From: Acidobacteriota bacterium | GTDB lineage: Bacteria > Acidobacteriota > Terriglobia > Terriglobales > Acidobacteriaceae | Length of the DNA stretch: 32,371 nt | Direction: 5' to 3' | Assembly (NCBI GenBank): GCA_021790995.1 | Contig: JAJYFA010000026.1 | Span: forward strand, 1 to 32,371 | In this document: positions 1 to 7,968 of the stretch, piece by piece | Layout: the number at the start of each line of letters is the position of its first letter | Position numbering within the stretch: position 1 is the stretch's first letter | Position numbers and translations under genes: made by a program | The notes under the pieces: generated by a model | Seen by the model: the letters and a program-made list of their open reading frames with translations, nothing else | Told to the model about the DNA's origin: nothing | Database searches by the model: none

Positions 1-43
1 CGCGTCTTGGCATCCCGAGGCTGCGGGTGGAAAATTGAGTGAT

Positions 44-120
44 CGGGGAGTGGCTCAGCCTGGTAGAGCACCTGGTTCGGGACCAGGGGGTCGGAGGTTC
101 GAATCCTCTCTCCCCGACCA
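44..120 (+). tRNA. tRNA-Pro (anticodon CGG)
   Basis: A 77-nt cloverleaf can be drawn by hand. The acceptor strands CGGGGAG and CTCCCCG are followed by the discriminator A and an encoded CCA. The anticodon stem CCTGG/CCAGG (71-75/83-87) encloses the loop TTCGGGA with anticodon CGG at 78-80. The T-arm contains GGTTCGAATCC. It reads proline codon CCG. The gene lies immediately before a probably acquired reverse transcriptase, and tRNA 3' ends are common integration sites, but I found no second copy of this 3' end in the window. Confidence 0.97.
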
Positions 121-411
121 TTTAAATCAATAACTTCCAAACGTTTTCCATCCTTCCAGAAATCTCCTGTAGTCGATTTTGTAGACTGTCTATTCCTTCA
201 ATTCCAACATCGCTGGATTCTCCAAGCGAGCAGTTGTGTTTATCAATCACTCCCTGGACGATTACTCCTCATAGACATATCATTTGTGGGATTCCATTAT
301 GCCCCTAAAGTATGTAGTCTCTGGGCGTTAACGTAGACGCATCCAAAATCCAGCTTGGAAGACGCGGACGTCTCGTCACTCATATCAACTGATCAACCTT
401 CAAGCACTCCT
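121..411. other. AT-richer spacer between tRNA-Pro and the reverse transcriptase
   Basis: No convincing ORF or promoter is seen here. The only structure noted is an 8-bp inverted repeat, GCTGGATT at 212-219 and AATCCAGC at 347-354. The second arm ends exactly before a possible TTG start at 355. Several defence reverse transcriptases have a structured RNA next to the gene, so the spacer could encode one, but the sequence alone does not show it. Confidence 0.4.
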
Positions 412-2472
412 ATGACCGCATTAAGCGACTTCCAGGATCGAAACAATCTCGATCGCGCATGGAGGTGGATTCGGAGCAACCCCGATCCAGGCTACAAGCG
501 CTATTGCTCGGAGTTTTATTCTCGCTTTGCTGTTGCCGATGATCTCATCATCGATGATCTTCAGCAACGACTCCAGCGCGGCTTTTATGAGCCGAGCCAC
601 TCGTGCAAATTCCTGATGCCAAAGAAGTCAGGAATACTCAGACCGTATACCATCCTTACCGTTGAAGATCAGATCGTTTATCAGGCGCTGGTTAATGTAA
701 TTGCGGAGCGCCTTGCGCCGAAGATGCGGAATAGTTATTTGACGCAGACGTTCGGCCACATCTATGCGGGGAAAACTAGCCAGTGGTTTTACCGCCGATG
801 GAACGACGGCTACAAGGCGTTTAATCAAGCAACTCGTGCAGCCTTTAATCGGGGTTTGGTGTACGCTGCGAGTTTTGATCTCACTGCTTGTTATGACAGC
901 CTCGACCACGCAGTGCTATGCCATTTTCTGAAACAGCTTGGAATCGAACAGGAGTTTTGCGATTTTCTTTCTAATTGTCTAAGCAGGTGGACCGCAAACG
1001 ACCGCCGTATATATCAGCACCATGGCATTCCACAGGGTCCACTTGGCTCCGGACTTCTTGCAGAGGTGGTGTTGCGGCACTTCGATCAGCACTATGGGCC
1101 GAAGGCGAATTTGGTCTACCTAAGATATGTGGACGACATCCGTTTGTTCGCAACGAAGGAAATTGAATTGCGTCGCATGTTGATACGACTTGATCGACTC
1201 AGTAAGGACATTGGGCTATTTCCGCAGGCCGCCAAGATTGATATCCACCGTGTTACCAATATCGACAATGAACTGAAGTCCATAAGCAATCCGACAGAAG
1301 CGACTGTGAAGGGCGCAATTGTGGACCAGGACAAGCTCGCAAAACGGATTGCGGCACTGAGCCCCCGGCTTAGTCCCATCGTGAAAATCGAGGATGAAAC
1401 TCGCTTCAAATTTCTTTTGGCGCACGCGTTACCTTCTTCGAAACTGAATGCCCGGATGCTGACTATCAGCGCATCGCGTCCAGACCTTGTACCTTCGATT
1501 GCGCGATACTTTAAGCGATATCAGAAGCTACCGAAATCCGTGTCGAAGCAGCTGATGGCGCGGGTTCGTGGCCAGCAATTATATGACTACGTCACGGCTG
1601 ATTGGCTCTCCGTGCTTGATGGAAGGCTCAGCGACACCGATTCACGCGCGCTCAATAAACTCTTAAAAGCTCAGTGGCGTCCGGGCACCCTCAGCCCTGA
1701 ACTAAAGGCCGAGTCGGGGAAGCGTTTAATTCGTGATGGATGGTTGAATATCAATCAAACGCGGTACGCAATTCACACCGTGCGGGAATGGTGGGTGCGT
1801 GCTCAGTTGGTGTCGGCACTCAACGGTCAACACTATGGAACGTCACCGCTGGAGAGTATGACGAATGAGGCTCTCCGAGATACAAACCCTGACGTGAGTC
1901 TGGCGGCGGCACAACAAGCCGCTCTCCTGAGCGTTGGCGTATTGCCCCCATTGCGCACCATCCAACATTCAGGCGGAAAGGCATTACGTCAGTTCGGTAT
2001 TCTGAAGCGCGTGCCAGGGCGATCCTGTGGCATTTCTTGGAGTATGGCCCGACTGATCGGGAGGTCATCGAGCGTCAATTGGCGCTCGGTATTTGGCTCA
2101 ACATATCGCCATGCCGAAAAGTTGGCCGTGCAAATGAGAGCCCTCAGTGATACCAACGTGACCGCATTTGTTAATGCAGCAGATGTCTTTAATGATCGCT
2201 TGTTGAGTCGGCTGTACCTTCACGATACTTCCTTAGGGACCTATCAACTGGGGAGCATTGGATCTGTGCTCTCCAGTACTCGCTTGCAGAATAGCTACCC
2301 ATTCGTCTTTCAATTGTGTAATGAGATTCATACAGAACGATTGAAGAGCAGTCTCTCGCACCCAATTGTAAAGAAGACCGGAAAACCAACCTCGCGAATA
2401 CCCTATCGCTACTTGAGAATTGCGAAGAGGTTGTATTTGCGGGCAATCGTCGAACTCGAGACGGGTTGGTAG
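412..2472 (+). CDS. Reverse transcriptase, Abi/UG (defence-associated) type
   Basis: This is a large RNA-directed DNA polymerase, 686 aa from the ATG at 412. A TTG at 355 would add 19 residues, and neither start has a clear Shine-Dalgarno. Counted from 355, the fingers segment PKKSGILRPYTILTVEDQ is at 89-106, the motif A aspartate in AASFDLTACYDS is D175, motif B is GIPQGPLGSG (224-233), and the catalytic YVDD of motif C is at 258-261. About 400 residues follow the polymerase core without a recognisable maturase X or HNH domain. They look mostly helical, as in the AbiA/AbiK and class 1 'unknown group' RTs that carry a helical-repeat C-terminus. The absence of PQGG-SP, of a maturase domain and of a template/variable repeat argues against a group II intron or DGR enzyme. 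The likely role, by family analogy, is phage defence. The exact subgroup is not resolved, and base use is less GC-rich than in neighbouring genes. Confidence 0.85.
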   Translation: MTALSDFQDRNNLDRAWRWIRSNPDPGYKRYCSEFYSRFAVADDLIIDDLQQRLQRGFYEPSHSCKFLMPKKSGILRPYTILTVEDQIVYQALVNVIAERLAPKMRNSYLTQTFGHIYAGKTSQWFYRRWNDGYKAFNQATRAAFNRGLVYAASFDLTACYDSLDHAVLCHFLKQLGIEQEFCDFLSNCLSRWTANDRRIYQHHGIPQGPLGSGLLAEVVLRHFDQHYGPKANLVYLRYVDDIRLFATKEIELRRMLIRLDRLSKDIGLFPQAAKIDIHRVTNIDNELKSISNPTEATVKGAIVDQDKLAKRIAALSPRLSPIVKIEDETRFKFLLAHALPSSKLNARMLTISASRPDLVPSIARYFKRYQKLPKSVSKQLMARVRGQQLYDYVTADWLSVLDGRLSDTDSRALNKLLKAQWRPGTLSPELKAESGKRLIRDGWLNINQTRYAIHTVREWWVRAQLVSALNGQHYGTSPLESMTNEALRDTNPDVSLAAAQQAALLSVGVLPPLRTIQHSGGKALRQFGILKRVPGRSCGISWSMARLIGRSSSVNWRSVFGSTYRHAEKLAVQMRALSDTNVTAFVNAADVFNDRLLSRLYLHDTSLGTYQLGSIGSVLSSTRLQNSYPFVFQLCNEIHTERLKSSLSHPIVKKTGKPTSRIPYRYLRIAKRLYLRAIVELETGW

Positions 2473-2607
2473 GGGATGGACTTGAACTCTTTACGCAAGT
2501 GGTTCTTCTCCCTATACTTAAGGCACAGTCGAGGACAAGCTGCTACTATTTCAGGCGAACGCGGCAAAGCCCTTCGCACGCGCCAAACCTCGCATCCGAA
2601 AGAAAAA

Positions 2608-2931
2608 ATGGCCATCAAGAAATCTGAGATCTACAGTTCGCTTTGGAAGAGCTGCGATGAACTTCGCGGCGGTATGGACGCCAGCCAGTATAAGGACTAC
2701 GTTTTAGTTCTCCTTTTCGTAAAGTACGTTTCTGACAAATATGCCGGGCAGAAGGACGCCATGGTCGAAGTCCCCAAAGGCGGGAGCTTCGCCGACGTGG
2801 TTGCCCTCAAAGGCAACAAGGAGATTGGGGACAAGATCAACAAGATCATCGCCAAGCTCGCTGAAGTCAACAACCTCAAAGGCGTCATCGACCAGACCGA
2901 TTTCAACGATCCGCCGCGTACAAGCGGGTGA
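2608..2931 (+). pseudogene. hsdM: Truncated HsdM, type I restriction-modification methyltransferase subunit
   Basis: The 107-aa product starts MAIKKSEIYSSLWKSCDELR and continues through GGMDASQYKDYVLVLLFVKYVSDK. These match the N-terminal helical domain of HsdM, the adenine-methylating subunit of type I restriction-modification systems. Similarity runs to ...GVIDQTDFND, after which the frame reads PPRTSG and stops. The catalytic N6-methylase domain (NPPF motif, about 400 further residues) is missing, and no hsdS or hsdR is present. The coding strand can be extended upstream to an ATG at 2476, only 3 nt after the RT stop, but residues before MAIKK do not resemble HsdM. The most economical reading is a deletion remnant of an island joined to chromosomal sequence before tRNA-Ala. 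A functional small protein is unlikely. Confidence 0.85.
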
Positions 2932-2972
2932 TTCAGGGGGCAAACGGGAGGGTTACGACACAAACAACGAAC

Positions 2973-3007
2973 GAAAAAATGCGGCACCCTTAGAGGATAT
3001 GCCGCAT
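2973..3007 (-). terminator. Rho-independent terminator of tRNA-Ala
   Basis: On the minus strand, just downstream of tRNA-Ala, the perfect 8-bp stem ATGCGGCA/TGCCGCAT (3000-3007 with 2979-2986) encloses a 13-nt loop. It is followed by a run of six T (2974-2979). Position and structure fit an intrinsic terminator for the rho-tRNA side. Confidence 0.85.
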
Positions 3008-3020
3008 GTCGTTGAATCGA

Positions 3021-3096
3021 TGGTGGAGCTGAGCGGGATCGAACCGCTGGCCTCCTCGTTGCGAACGAGGCGCTCTCCCAGCTGAGCTACAGCCCC
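3021..3096 (-). tRNA. tRNA-Ala (anticodon CGC)
   Basis: On the minus strand the acceptor strands GGGGCTG and CAGCTCC pair over seven positions with one G-U, and the discriminator A and an encoded CCA follow. The D-arm reads TAGCTCAGCTGGGAGAGC. The anticodon stem CCTCG/CGAGG encloses TTCGCAA with anticodon CGC (plus positions 3061-3063). The T-arm GGTTCGATCCC is canonical. It reads alanine codon GCG and lies downstream of rho. Confidence 0.97.
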
Positions 3097-3213
3097 ACGA
3101 CTCTATTAGTTTACCAGCGGATCGAAAATCCCGAAAGAGCGACTGAGCGGCCCGCAAGCAGAACCTCCAGGAACCGGTTCAGCTCTCAAGCTGCCCACAG
3201 CCCTTGAAACGAA

Positions 3214-4464
3214 CTATAGCTGGTTCATGTTGGAGAGGAACTCGGCGTTGTTGCGCACCTTTTCAAGGCGGCTGATCAGCAGTTCCATGGCTTCGACCGG
3301 CGACAACGGATTCAGCACGCGACGCAGAATGAAGACGCGTTGCAGGTCTTCCTTCGGAATCAGCAATTCTTCCTTGCGCGTGCCGGATCGCTGGATGTCG
3401 ATGGCCGGGAAAACGCGCTTGTCGACCAGCTTGCGGTCGAGAATGATCTCCATGTTACCCGTGCCCTTGAATTCCTCGAAGATGACCTCGTCCATGCGGG
3501 ACCCGGTGTCAACAAGGGCCGTAGCGATGATTGTCAGCGAGCCGCCTTCCTCGATGTTGCGGGCCGCGCCAAAGAAGCGCTTGGGCCGCTGCAGGGCGTT
3601 CGAGTCCACGCCGCCTGAGAGCACTTTGCCCGAAGGCGGAACAATTGTATTGTATGCGCGCGCCAGACGCGTGATTGAGTCGAGCAGAATCACCACGTCG
3701 CGCTTGTGCTCGACCAGTCGCTTGGCCTTCTCGATGACCATCTCGGCTACCTGCACGTGGCGGGCAGCCGGCTCGTCAAAGGTCGAGCTGATCACTTCGC
3801 CCTTCACTGAGCGCTGCATGTCGGTAACTTCCTCGGGGCGCTCGTCGATCAGTAGCACGATCAAAACCACCTCGGGATGGTTCGATGTGACGGAGTTGGC
3901 GATCGATTGCAGCAGCATCGTTTTGCCGGTGCGTGGCGGAGCGACGATCAGTCCGCGCTGCCCCTTGCCGACCGGCGTCAGCAGATCCATCACGCGGCCG
4001 CTAATCCCCTCGCGCACCGTTTCCATCTTGATGCGCTCCTGCGGGTAGAGCGGCGTGAGGTTGTCGAAGAGAATCTTGTTGCGCGTCTCCTCGGGCGACT
4101 CAAAGTTGATGGCCTCAATCTTGACCAGGGCAAAGTACTTCTCGCCCTCGTGCGGCGGGCGCACATTGCCGCTGATTGAGTCACCTGTCTTGAGGTCGAA
4201 TTTGCGAATTTGCGACGGAGAAACGTAAATGTCGTCCGGCCCTGGCAGATAGTTGTAGTCGGGAGAGCGGAGAAAACCATAGCCGTCGGGAAGGATCTCG
4301 AGGACACCCTCGGCGAAGATGTGGCCTTCCTTTTCGCTTTGCGCCTGGAGGATCTTGAAGATCAGATCCTGCTTGCGGAGGCCGCTGGTTCCCGGAATCT
4401 CAAGGGAGCGCGCGATGCGGCTTAGTTCCGTGATGTTTTTTTCTTTGAGTTCTGCAATGGTCAT
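3214..4464 (-). CDS. rho: Transcription termination factor Rho
   Basis: This hexameric RNA-dependent ATPase ends transcription of untranslated RNA. The 416-aa product has the usual bacterial Rho length without insertion domains. An N-terminal helical Rho_N segment (residues 1-45, [19 protein letters not shown]) precedes the cold-shock-like RNA-binding domain (about 50-120, [14 protein letters not shown]). The RecA-like ATPase follows, with P-loop APPRTGKT near 175-182, [12 protein letters not shown] and the Q-loop/R-loop region [32 protein letters not shown] at 4470 is in frame two codons upstream. ATG 4464 is preferred because AGGTGA lies just before it and the protein then begins as Rho usually does. 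It lies downstream of rpoZ on the same strand and upstream of tRNA-Ala. Confidence 0.98.
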   Translation of the reverse strand: MTIAELKEKNITELSRIARSLEIPGTSGLRKQDLIFKILQAQSEKEGHIFAEGVLEILPDGYGFLRSPDYNYLPGPDDIYVSPSQIRKFDLKTGDSISGNVRPPHEGEKYFALVKIEAINFESPEETRNKILFDNLTPLYPQERIKMETVREGISGRVMDLLTPVGKGQRGLIVAPPRTGKTMLLQSIANSVTSNHPEVVLIVLLIDERPEEVTDMQRSVKGEVISSTFDEPAARHVQVAEMVIEKAKRLVEHKRDVVILLDSITRLARAYNTIVPPSGKVLSGGVDSNALQRPKRFFGAARNIEEGGSLTIIATALVDTGSRMDEVIFEEFKGTGNMEIILDRKLVDKRVFPAIDIQRSGTRKEELLIPKEDLQRVFILRRVLNPLSPVEAMELLISRLEKVRNNAEFLSNMNQL

Positions 4465-4699
4465 GTTCACCTGCGCGAAAGCGGGATGTAATCGGTGGGA
4501 TACGAAGGGGGGAAGTTCTCCGGGGAGAAGACTTTAGCGGCAAAGAGAAATTCAACCGGCGTAACCGACCTGGGAACCAGACTCCATACGAGACTCGACA
4601 AATGAAGGAGCGAAGCGCCGGGAGGATCCTACGATTGCATGAGGGAGACTGCCCTGAAACTTTTTCCTGACTGAGCCTTGCAAGAGTATTGCGATGCCG

Positions 4700-4921
4700 T
4701 TAGGCTGCTCGGCGCCTTTCGACCGGCTGGACCGCAGGCGTCGCTTCGGACGCCAGGCCTTCCGGATTGGCCGTTTCAAACCGGCACAAAACTTCGTTTG
4801 TGGTGTCCTGCAGCCGTGTATTCGGCTTGTGAAGCTTGCGTGTTGCTTTACTGGCCAGCTGACAGAGCTGGTAGCGATTGGTCACATGAGACAGTGCCTT
4901 GAAAACAAGATCGGAACGCAT
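4700..4921 (-). CDS. rpoZ: RNA polymerase omega subunit
   Basis: The 73-aa product MRSDLVFKALSHVTNRYQLC... carries the omega signature: NRYQLCQLASKATRKLHKP followed by NTRLQDTTNEVLCRF. This helical segment clamps the C-terminal tail of the beta-prime subunit and helps RNA polymerase assemble. The length suits the compact omega of this lineage. The ATG at 4921 has the strong Shine-Dalgarno AGAAGGAG with a 7-nt gap. It is followed on the same strand by rho after about 235 nt, so two core transcription genes are adjacent. The identification rests on the conserved motif only. Confidence 0.85.
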   Translation of the reverse strand: MRSDLVFKALSHVTNRYQLCQLASKATRKLHKPNTRLQDTTNEVLCRFETANPEGLASEATPAVQPVERRRAA

Positions 4922-5788
4922 TAGTTTCTCCTTCTACTTCAATTGCCTGCACCAGAAATACCCTCTGTGCCCACTGGTGCAGCGAGGGGAGCCATTACAG
5001 GCTAGGGCTACCCCAAATTGGTGCTTCCATCTTTTAGACGCGCCATTACGGCTCCGAGTTCAAAAAAACTGGCTGCACTCGCACGACTTGAGATGGATGC
5101 CATACCATAGCTGACTGCAGATTGCGCCCCAACGCCCTGGCTCCTTCACAGCCTTTCCGGGAGTTTGCAGCACACACCCGAAACATCTAAAGAGCCCTCG
5201 CTGAAATTAGATGCTGAATATAGGCCGAAAGACACACCTAACTGCCGATGCGCAACCCGCCCTCTATGGATGGCTATGTCGAGAGTATAACCAACGTCCG
5301 CCGGGGTCAATAGTTTTTTCGCGTCGCGCCAGGGACATTTTTGCAGTTTTTGGAATCGCCGCGCAGAGCCTCAGCTTTTGCCCTGGGAAAATCGCTGTAA
5401 CAATTTTTTATTCAATTACATACAAGAGATTTCCCGGTGCGGTTCCAGCACTCTTGCAGGGGCTGTTTCAGGCTGCGAAACGCCGGCGATGAGGCGGCGA
5501 AGCGAATTTTTCTCCGGGTTACTGAAAAGGAAACCCCATGGTTACTAAACCCCACTGCCGCTTCTTCCAGCCGAAATACATGCGGAACGAGTGGTATCAG
5601 CCGAGCTGGACCAGCCACCTTTCTCCTTCAGCGTCTTCTCAATGATTTTGAGGTTTGTCCCTGAGTGGATGGGGAATGTGCACAGCACTCGAATCCGCTT
5701 GATTTTGCGCTGCTTGGAGTAGTCCATTCCCAAATAGGAGTTCCTGTAGACCCGGGCGCCATTGAGCACATTCAAAGGGTCAAAGACT
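4922..5788. other. Long spacer upstream of rpoZ, no supported gene
   Basis: About 870 nt carry only short, compositionally implausible ORFs on both strands. The one signal I can point to is a promoter-like pair on the minus strand near 5284-5310, which would give rpoZ a leader of roughly 350 nt. The segment 5320-5440 is AT-rich relative to its surroundings. Confidence 0.5.
5284..5310 (-). promoter_or_regulatory. Candidate promoter for rpoZ
   Basis: On the minus strand TTGACC (5305-5310) is followed after 15 nt by TATACT (5284-5289). The hexamers are good sigma-70-like matches, but the spacing is shorter than the usual 17. Transcription would run toward rpoZ. Confidence 0.4.
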
Positions 5789-6010
5789 TTAGCGGGCCTT
5801 GCGCGGCGTGCTCGATGGACGTCCGTCAGGATCGCAGAGCAGCGGGTCTCCATTTTCGTCGCATCCGCTCGGAGGGCGTCTTGCGGGCGTCGAACGCTTG
5901 GGAGAAGCGATGATCTCATCCAGCCGGAACAGGTTCACCAAGAGGATTCCCACAAAGGGAATCGCAAACAGTACATTTTCCCAGCCGGATTGGAGAATCG
6001 TGTCCTGCAC
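5789..6010 (-). CDS. Small membrane protein of unknown function
   Basis: The 73-aa product has a hydrophobic stretch, ENVLFAIPFVGILLVNLF (residues 11-28), that can span the membrane once. A short basic, proline-rich tail with GCDENGDPLLCDPDGRP follows. The acidic/cysteine pair in the tail might bind a metal, but that is a guess. The start is GTG at 6010, supported by AGGAG six nucleotides upstream. An 11-bp inverted repeat (6027-6037/6068-6078) lies directly before this ribosome binding site. The gene is downstream of comM on the same strand, separated by about 185 nt. I know no characterised relative. The clean ribosome site, coherent membrane segment and plausible codon use make it a real gene in my view. 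Confidence 0.65.
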   Translation of the reverse strand: MQDTILQSGWENVLFAIPFVGILLVNLFRLDEIIASPKRSTPARRPPSGCDENGDPLLCDPDGRPSSTPRKAR

Positions 6011-6026
6011 GAGAAGCTCCTGGAGG

Positions 6027-6078
6027 TGAATGTTTTCAAGATCCCCATGGAATATCGACAGGAATTAGAAAACATTCA
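6027..6078 (-). repeat. Inverted repeat in the leader of the small membrane protein gene
   Basis: TGAATGTTTTC (6027-6037) and GAAAACATTCA (6068-6078) are perfect 11-bp reverse complements separated by 30 nt. On the minus strand the distal arm ends 5 nt before the AGGAG of the gene starting at 6010. The hairpin could act as an operator or control translation. Confidence 0.6.
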
Positions 6079-6195
6079 TGCTCCAAGGTAAGCAGAGAGC
6101 TGATCGCCCAGACAATACCACCATTGCGGCAAGCGGCTACAGCTTCCGCACTGGACCTCAAGGCCCTGCTCCCTCGCTTGGATGGGCGCTCGTCC

Positions 6196-7755
6196 TTACG
6201 CCCAGTAACTGCGATCGAGCGTTCTGTACTGAATCGCTTCGGCGAGGTGCGCAACGCTGAGCGACTCGGCGCCTTCGAGGTCTGCGATCGTGCGCGCGAC
6301 CTTGAGAATGCGATCATGGGCGCGAGCGGTGAGTCCCTGCTGCTGCATGGCGCGCTCCAGCAGCCGCTCGGCGTCCGCGCCGAGTTCGCAGTAGGCGCGA
6401 ATCTGCCGCGTGTTCATCTGCGCGTTGGCGTAGATTTTTTCCTTGTGCTTTTTGAAGCGTTCGCGCTGACGCGCCCGGGCTGTCATCACCCGCGCGCGAA
6501 TCTGCGCGGAGCCTTCGGCCGCTGCGCCTCCGCGCAACTCCTTGTACTGAACCGCGGGAACCTCGATGTGGATGTCGATGCGATCCAGCAGGGGTCCGGA
6601 GATCTTGGCCACGTAGCGCTGGATTAGGGGTGGCGTGCACTGGCATTGGCGCGATTTGTCGTTGAAGTAACCGCAGGGACAGGGATTCATCGCCGCGGCC
6701 AGCATGAAGCGCGCGGGGAAACTCAGCGACATCGAGGCGCGGGCGATGGTGACGCTGTGATCCTCGAGCGGCTGGCGCATCACTTCGAGCACGTTGCGCG
6801 GAAACTCGGGCAACTCGTCGAGGAAGAGCAAACCGTTGTGCGCCAGTGAAACCTCGCCTGGCCGGGGCACAACGCCGCCGCCGATCAGGCCGGCATCCGA
6901 GATGGTATGGTGCGGCGCGCGGAACGGCCGCTGCGTCACCAGGCCCGCACCGGCATCGAGCACTCCAGCCACGGAATGGATCTTCGTGGTTTCGAGCGCC
7001 TCCTCGAAGGTGAGCGGCGTCAGAATCGAAGGCAACCGCTTGGCGAGCATGGTCTTTCCGGAGCCGGGCGGGCCGATCATGAGAATGTTGTGGCTGCCGG
7101 CCGCGGCCACTTCGAGGGCGCGTTTGGCGGTTTGCTGGCCGCGCACATCGCTGAAGTCGATGCTGAACTGCTCCAGTTTGCCCAGCAGATCCGCCGCGAC
7201 CACGCGATACGGCTCGCGCTGGATCACGCCCACCACAGACGTGTTCAGCAGTTCGAGCACGTCCAGAAGCGACGAGACGGGATAGACGTTGACGCCTTCG
7301 ACGACAGCGGCTTCGGCGGCATTGCCCGCGGGCAGAACCAGGTTGGCGATGCCCCTTTCGCGAGCCAGAACAGCCACCGGCAACATGCCGGGAACAGGGC
7401 GGACACTGCCGTCGAGGCCAAGTTCGCCGACAAGGAGAAAGCGGCTGAGGTCGCTGATGCGCAACGCGCCATACGCGCCCAGAATGCCAACGGCGATCGG
7501 CAGATCGAAACCGGAGCCTTCCTTCTTCAAATCCGCCGGAGCCAGGTTGATGGTAATGTGCGTGGGTGGAATCAGGTAGCCGGAGTTCTTGATGGCGGCG
7601 CGAACGCGGTCGCGGCTCTCGCGCACGGCGGCGTCAGGCAACCCGACGGTGTGAAAGTGGTCCTCGTTCGAAACCACGCCGCTGTAGTCGACCTCGACAT
7701 CGATCAGGTTGGCGTCGATTCCGTAGACGGCTGCGCTGAGAGCCTTGAAGAGCAT
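6196..7755 (-). CDS. comM: ComM/YifB family Mg-chelatase-like AAA+ ATPase
   Basis: This protein belongs to the ComM (YifB) family. In naturally competent bacteria ComM is a hexameric helicase that promotes branch migration while incoming DNA is integrated. The 519-aa product begins [20 protein letters not shown], the usual family start, followed by the Lon-protease-like fold domain (to about 190). The AAA+ domain has Walker [10 protein letters not shown] (about 227-235) and Walker B-like [11 protein letters not shown]. The cysteine-rich MNPCPCGY...CQCTP segment and the C-terminal Mg-chelatase lid finish it. A TTG at 7767 is in frame four codons upstream. ATG 7755 is chosen by homology, since neither has a strong ribosome site. 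The neighbours do not include other competence genes. Confidence 0.95.
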   Translation of the reverse strand: MLFKALSAAVYGIDANLIDVEVDYSGVVSNEDHFHTVGLPDAAVRESRDRVRAAIKNSGYLIPPTHITINLAPADLKKEGSGFDLPIAVGILGAYGALRISDLSRFLLVGELGLDGSVRPVPGMLPVAVLARERGIANLVLPAGNAAEAAVVEGVNVYPVSSLLDVLELLNTSVVGVIQREPYRVVAADLLGKLEQFSIDFSDVRGQQTAKRALEVAAAGSHNILMIGPPGSGKTMLAKRLPSILTPLTFEEALETTKIHSVAGVLDAGAGLVTQRPFRAPHHTISDAGLIGGGVVPRPGEVSLAHNGLLFLDELPEFPRNVLEVMRQPLEDHSVTIARASMSLSFPARFMLAAAMNPCPCGYFNDKSRQCQCTPPLIQRYVAKISGPLLDRIDIHIEVPAVQYKELRGGAAAEGSAQIRARVMTARARQRERFKKHKEKIYANAQMNTRQIRAYCELGADAERLLERAMQQQGLTARAHDRILKVARTIADLEGAESLSVAHLAEAIQYRTLDRSYWA

Positions 7756-7804
7756 GCCAGTGTCCAACGAACACCGCAGGAAGAAGGGAGTGAGCCGTGC
7801 AAAT

Positions 7805-7824
7805 CGGGATTGAGATCAATCCCG
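7805..7824. repeat. Hairpin between the acyltransferase and comM
   Basis: CGGGATTGA (7805-7813) and TCAATCCCG (7816-7824) form a perfect 9-bp stem with only two bases between the arms. There is no T-run on either strand, so it is not a standard intrinsic terminator. Confidence 0.5.
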
Positions 7825-7968
7825 CAAATCTCAAAAAATCTTTACAACGAAGTGTTTTCTTAAAAAGATACTACACGCGGATTGCGATTGCACACAGGAG
7901 ATGCAGAACGGCCGCTGGATTTGCGGCTGGTATGCGGTGCGCAGCGGGACCAGCCAACTGCATGTGTC

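Noticed and set aside
412-2472. Interpretation as a group II intron maturase, retron RT or diversity-generating retroelement
   Set aside because: There is no maturase X/HNH region, no intron ends, no msr/msd-like repeat and no template/variable repeat. Motif B is PQGPLGS rather than the PQGG-SP of group II or the SQ form of DGR enzymes.
2741-3085. Plus-strand ORF of 114 codons ending SGIEPLASSLRTRRSPS
   Set aside because: The last part is the antisense translation of tRNA-Ala, and the first part is an out-of-frame reading of the hsdM fragment.
3171-3180. 10-bp palindrome GAACCGGTTC after rho
   Set aside because: Short, with no T-run and no partner sites; likely chance.
3227-4048. 273-codon plus-strand ORF
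   Set aside because: Antisense to rho, with serine/arginine-rich composition and no recognisable domain.
4516-4529. Palindrome TTCTCCGGGGAGAA upstream of rho
   Set aside because: Only a 2-nt loop and a 6-bp stem, with no promoter context; not enough to call an operator.
5545-5919. 124-codon minus-strand ORF (MDYSKQRKIKRIRVLC in its middle)
   Set aside because: It overlaps the better supported small membrane protein, has no properly spaced ribosome site, and resembles no family I know. A short version from 5727 cannot be excluded.
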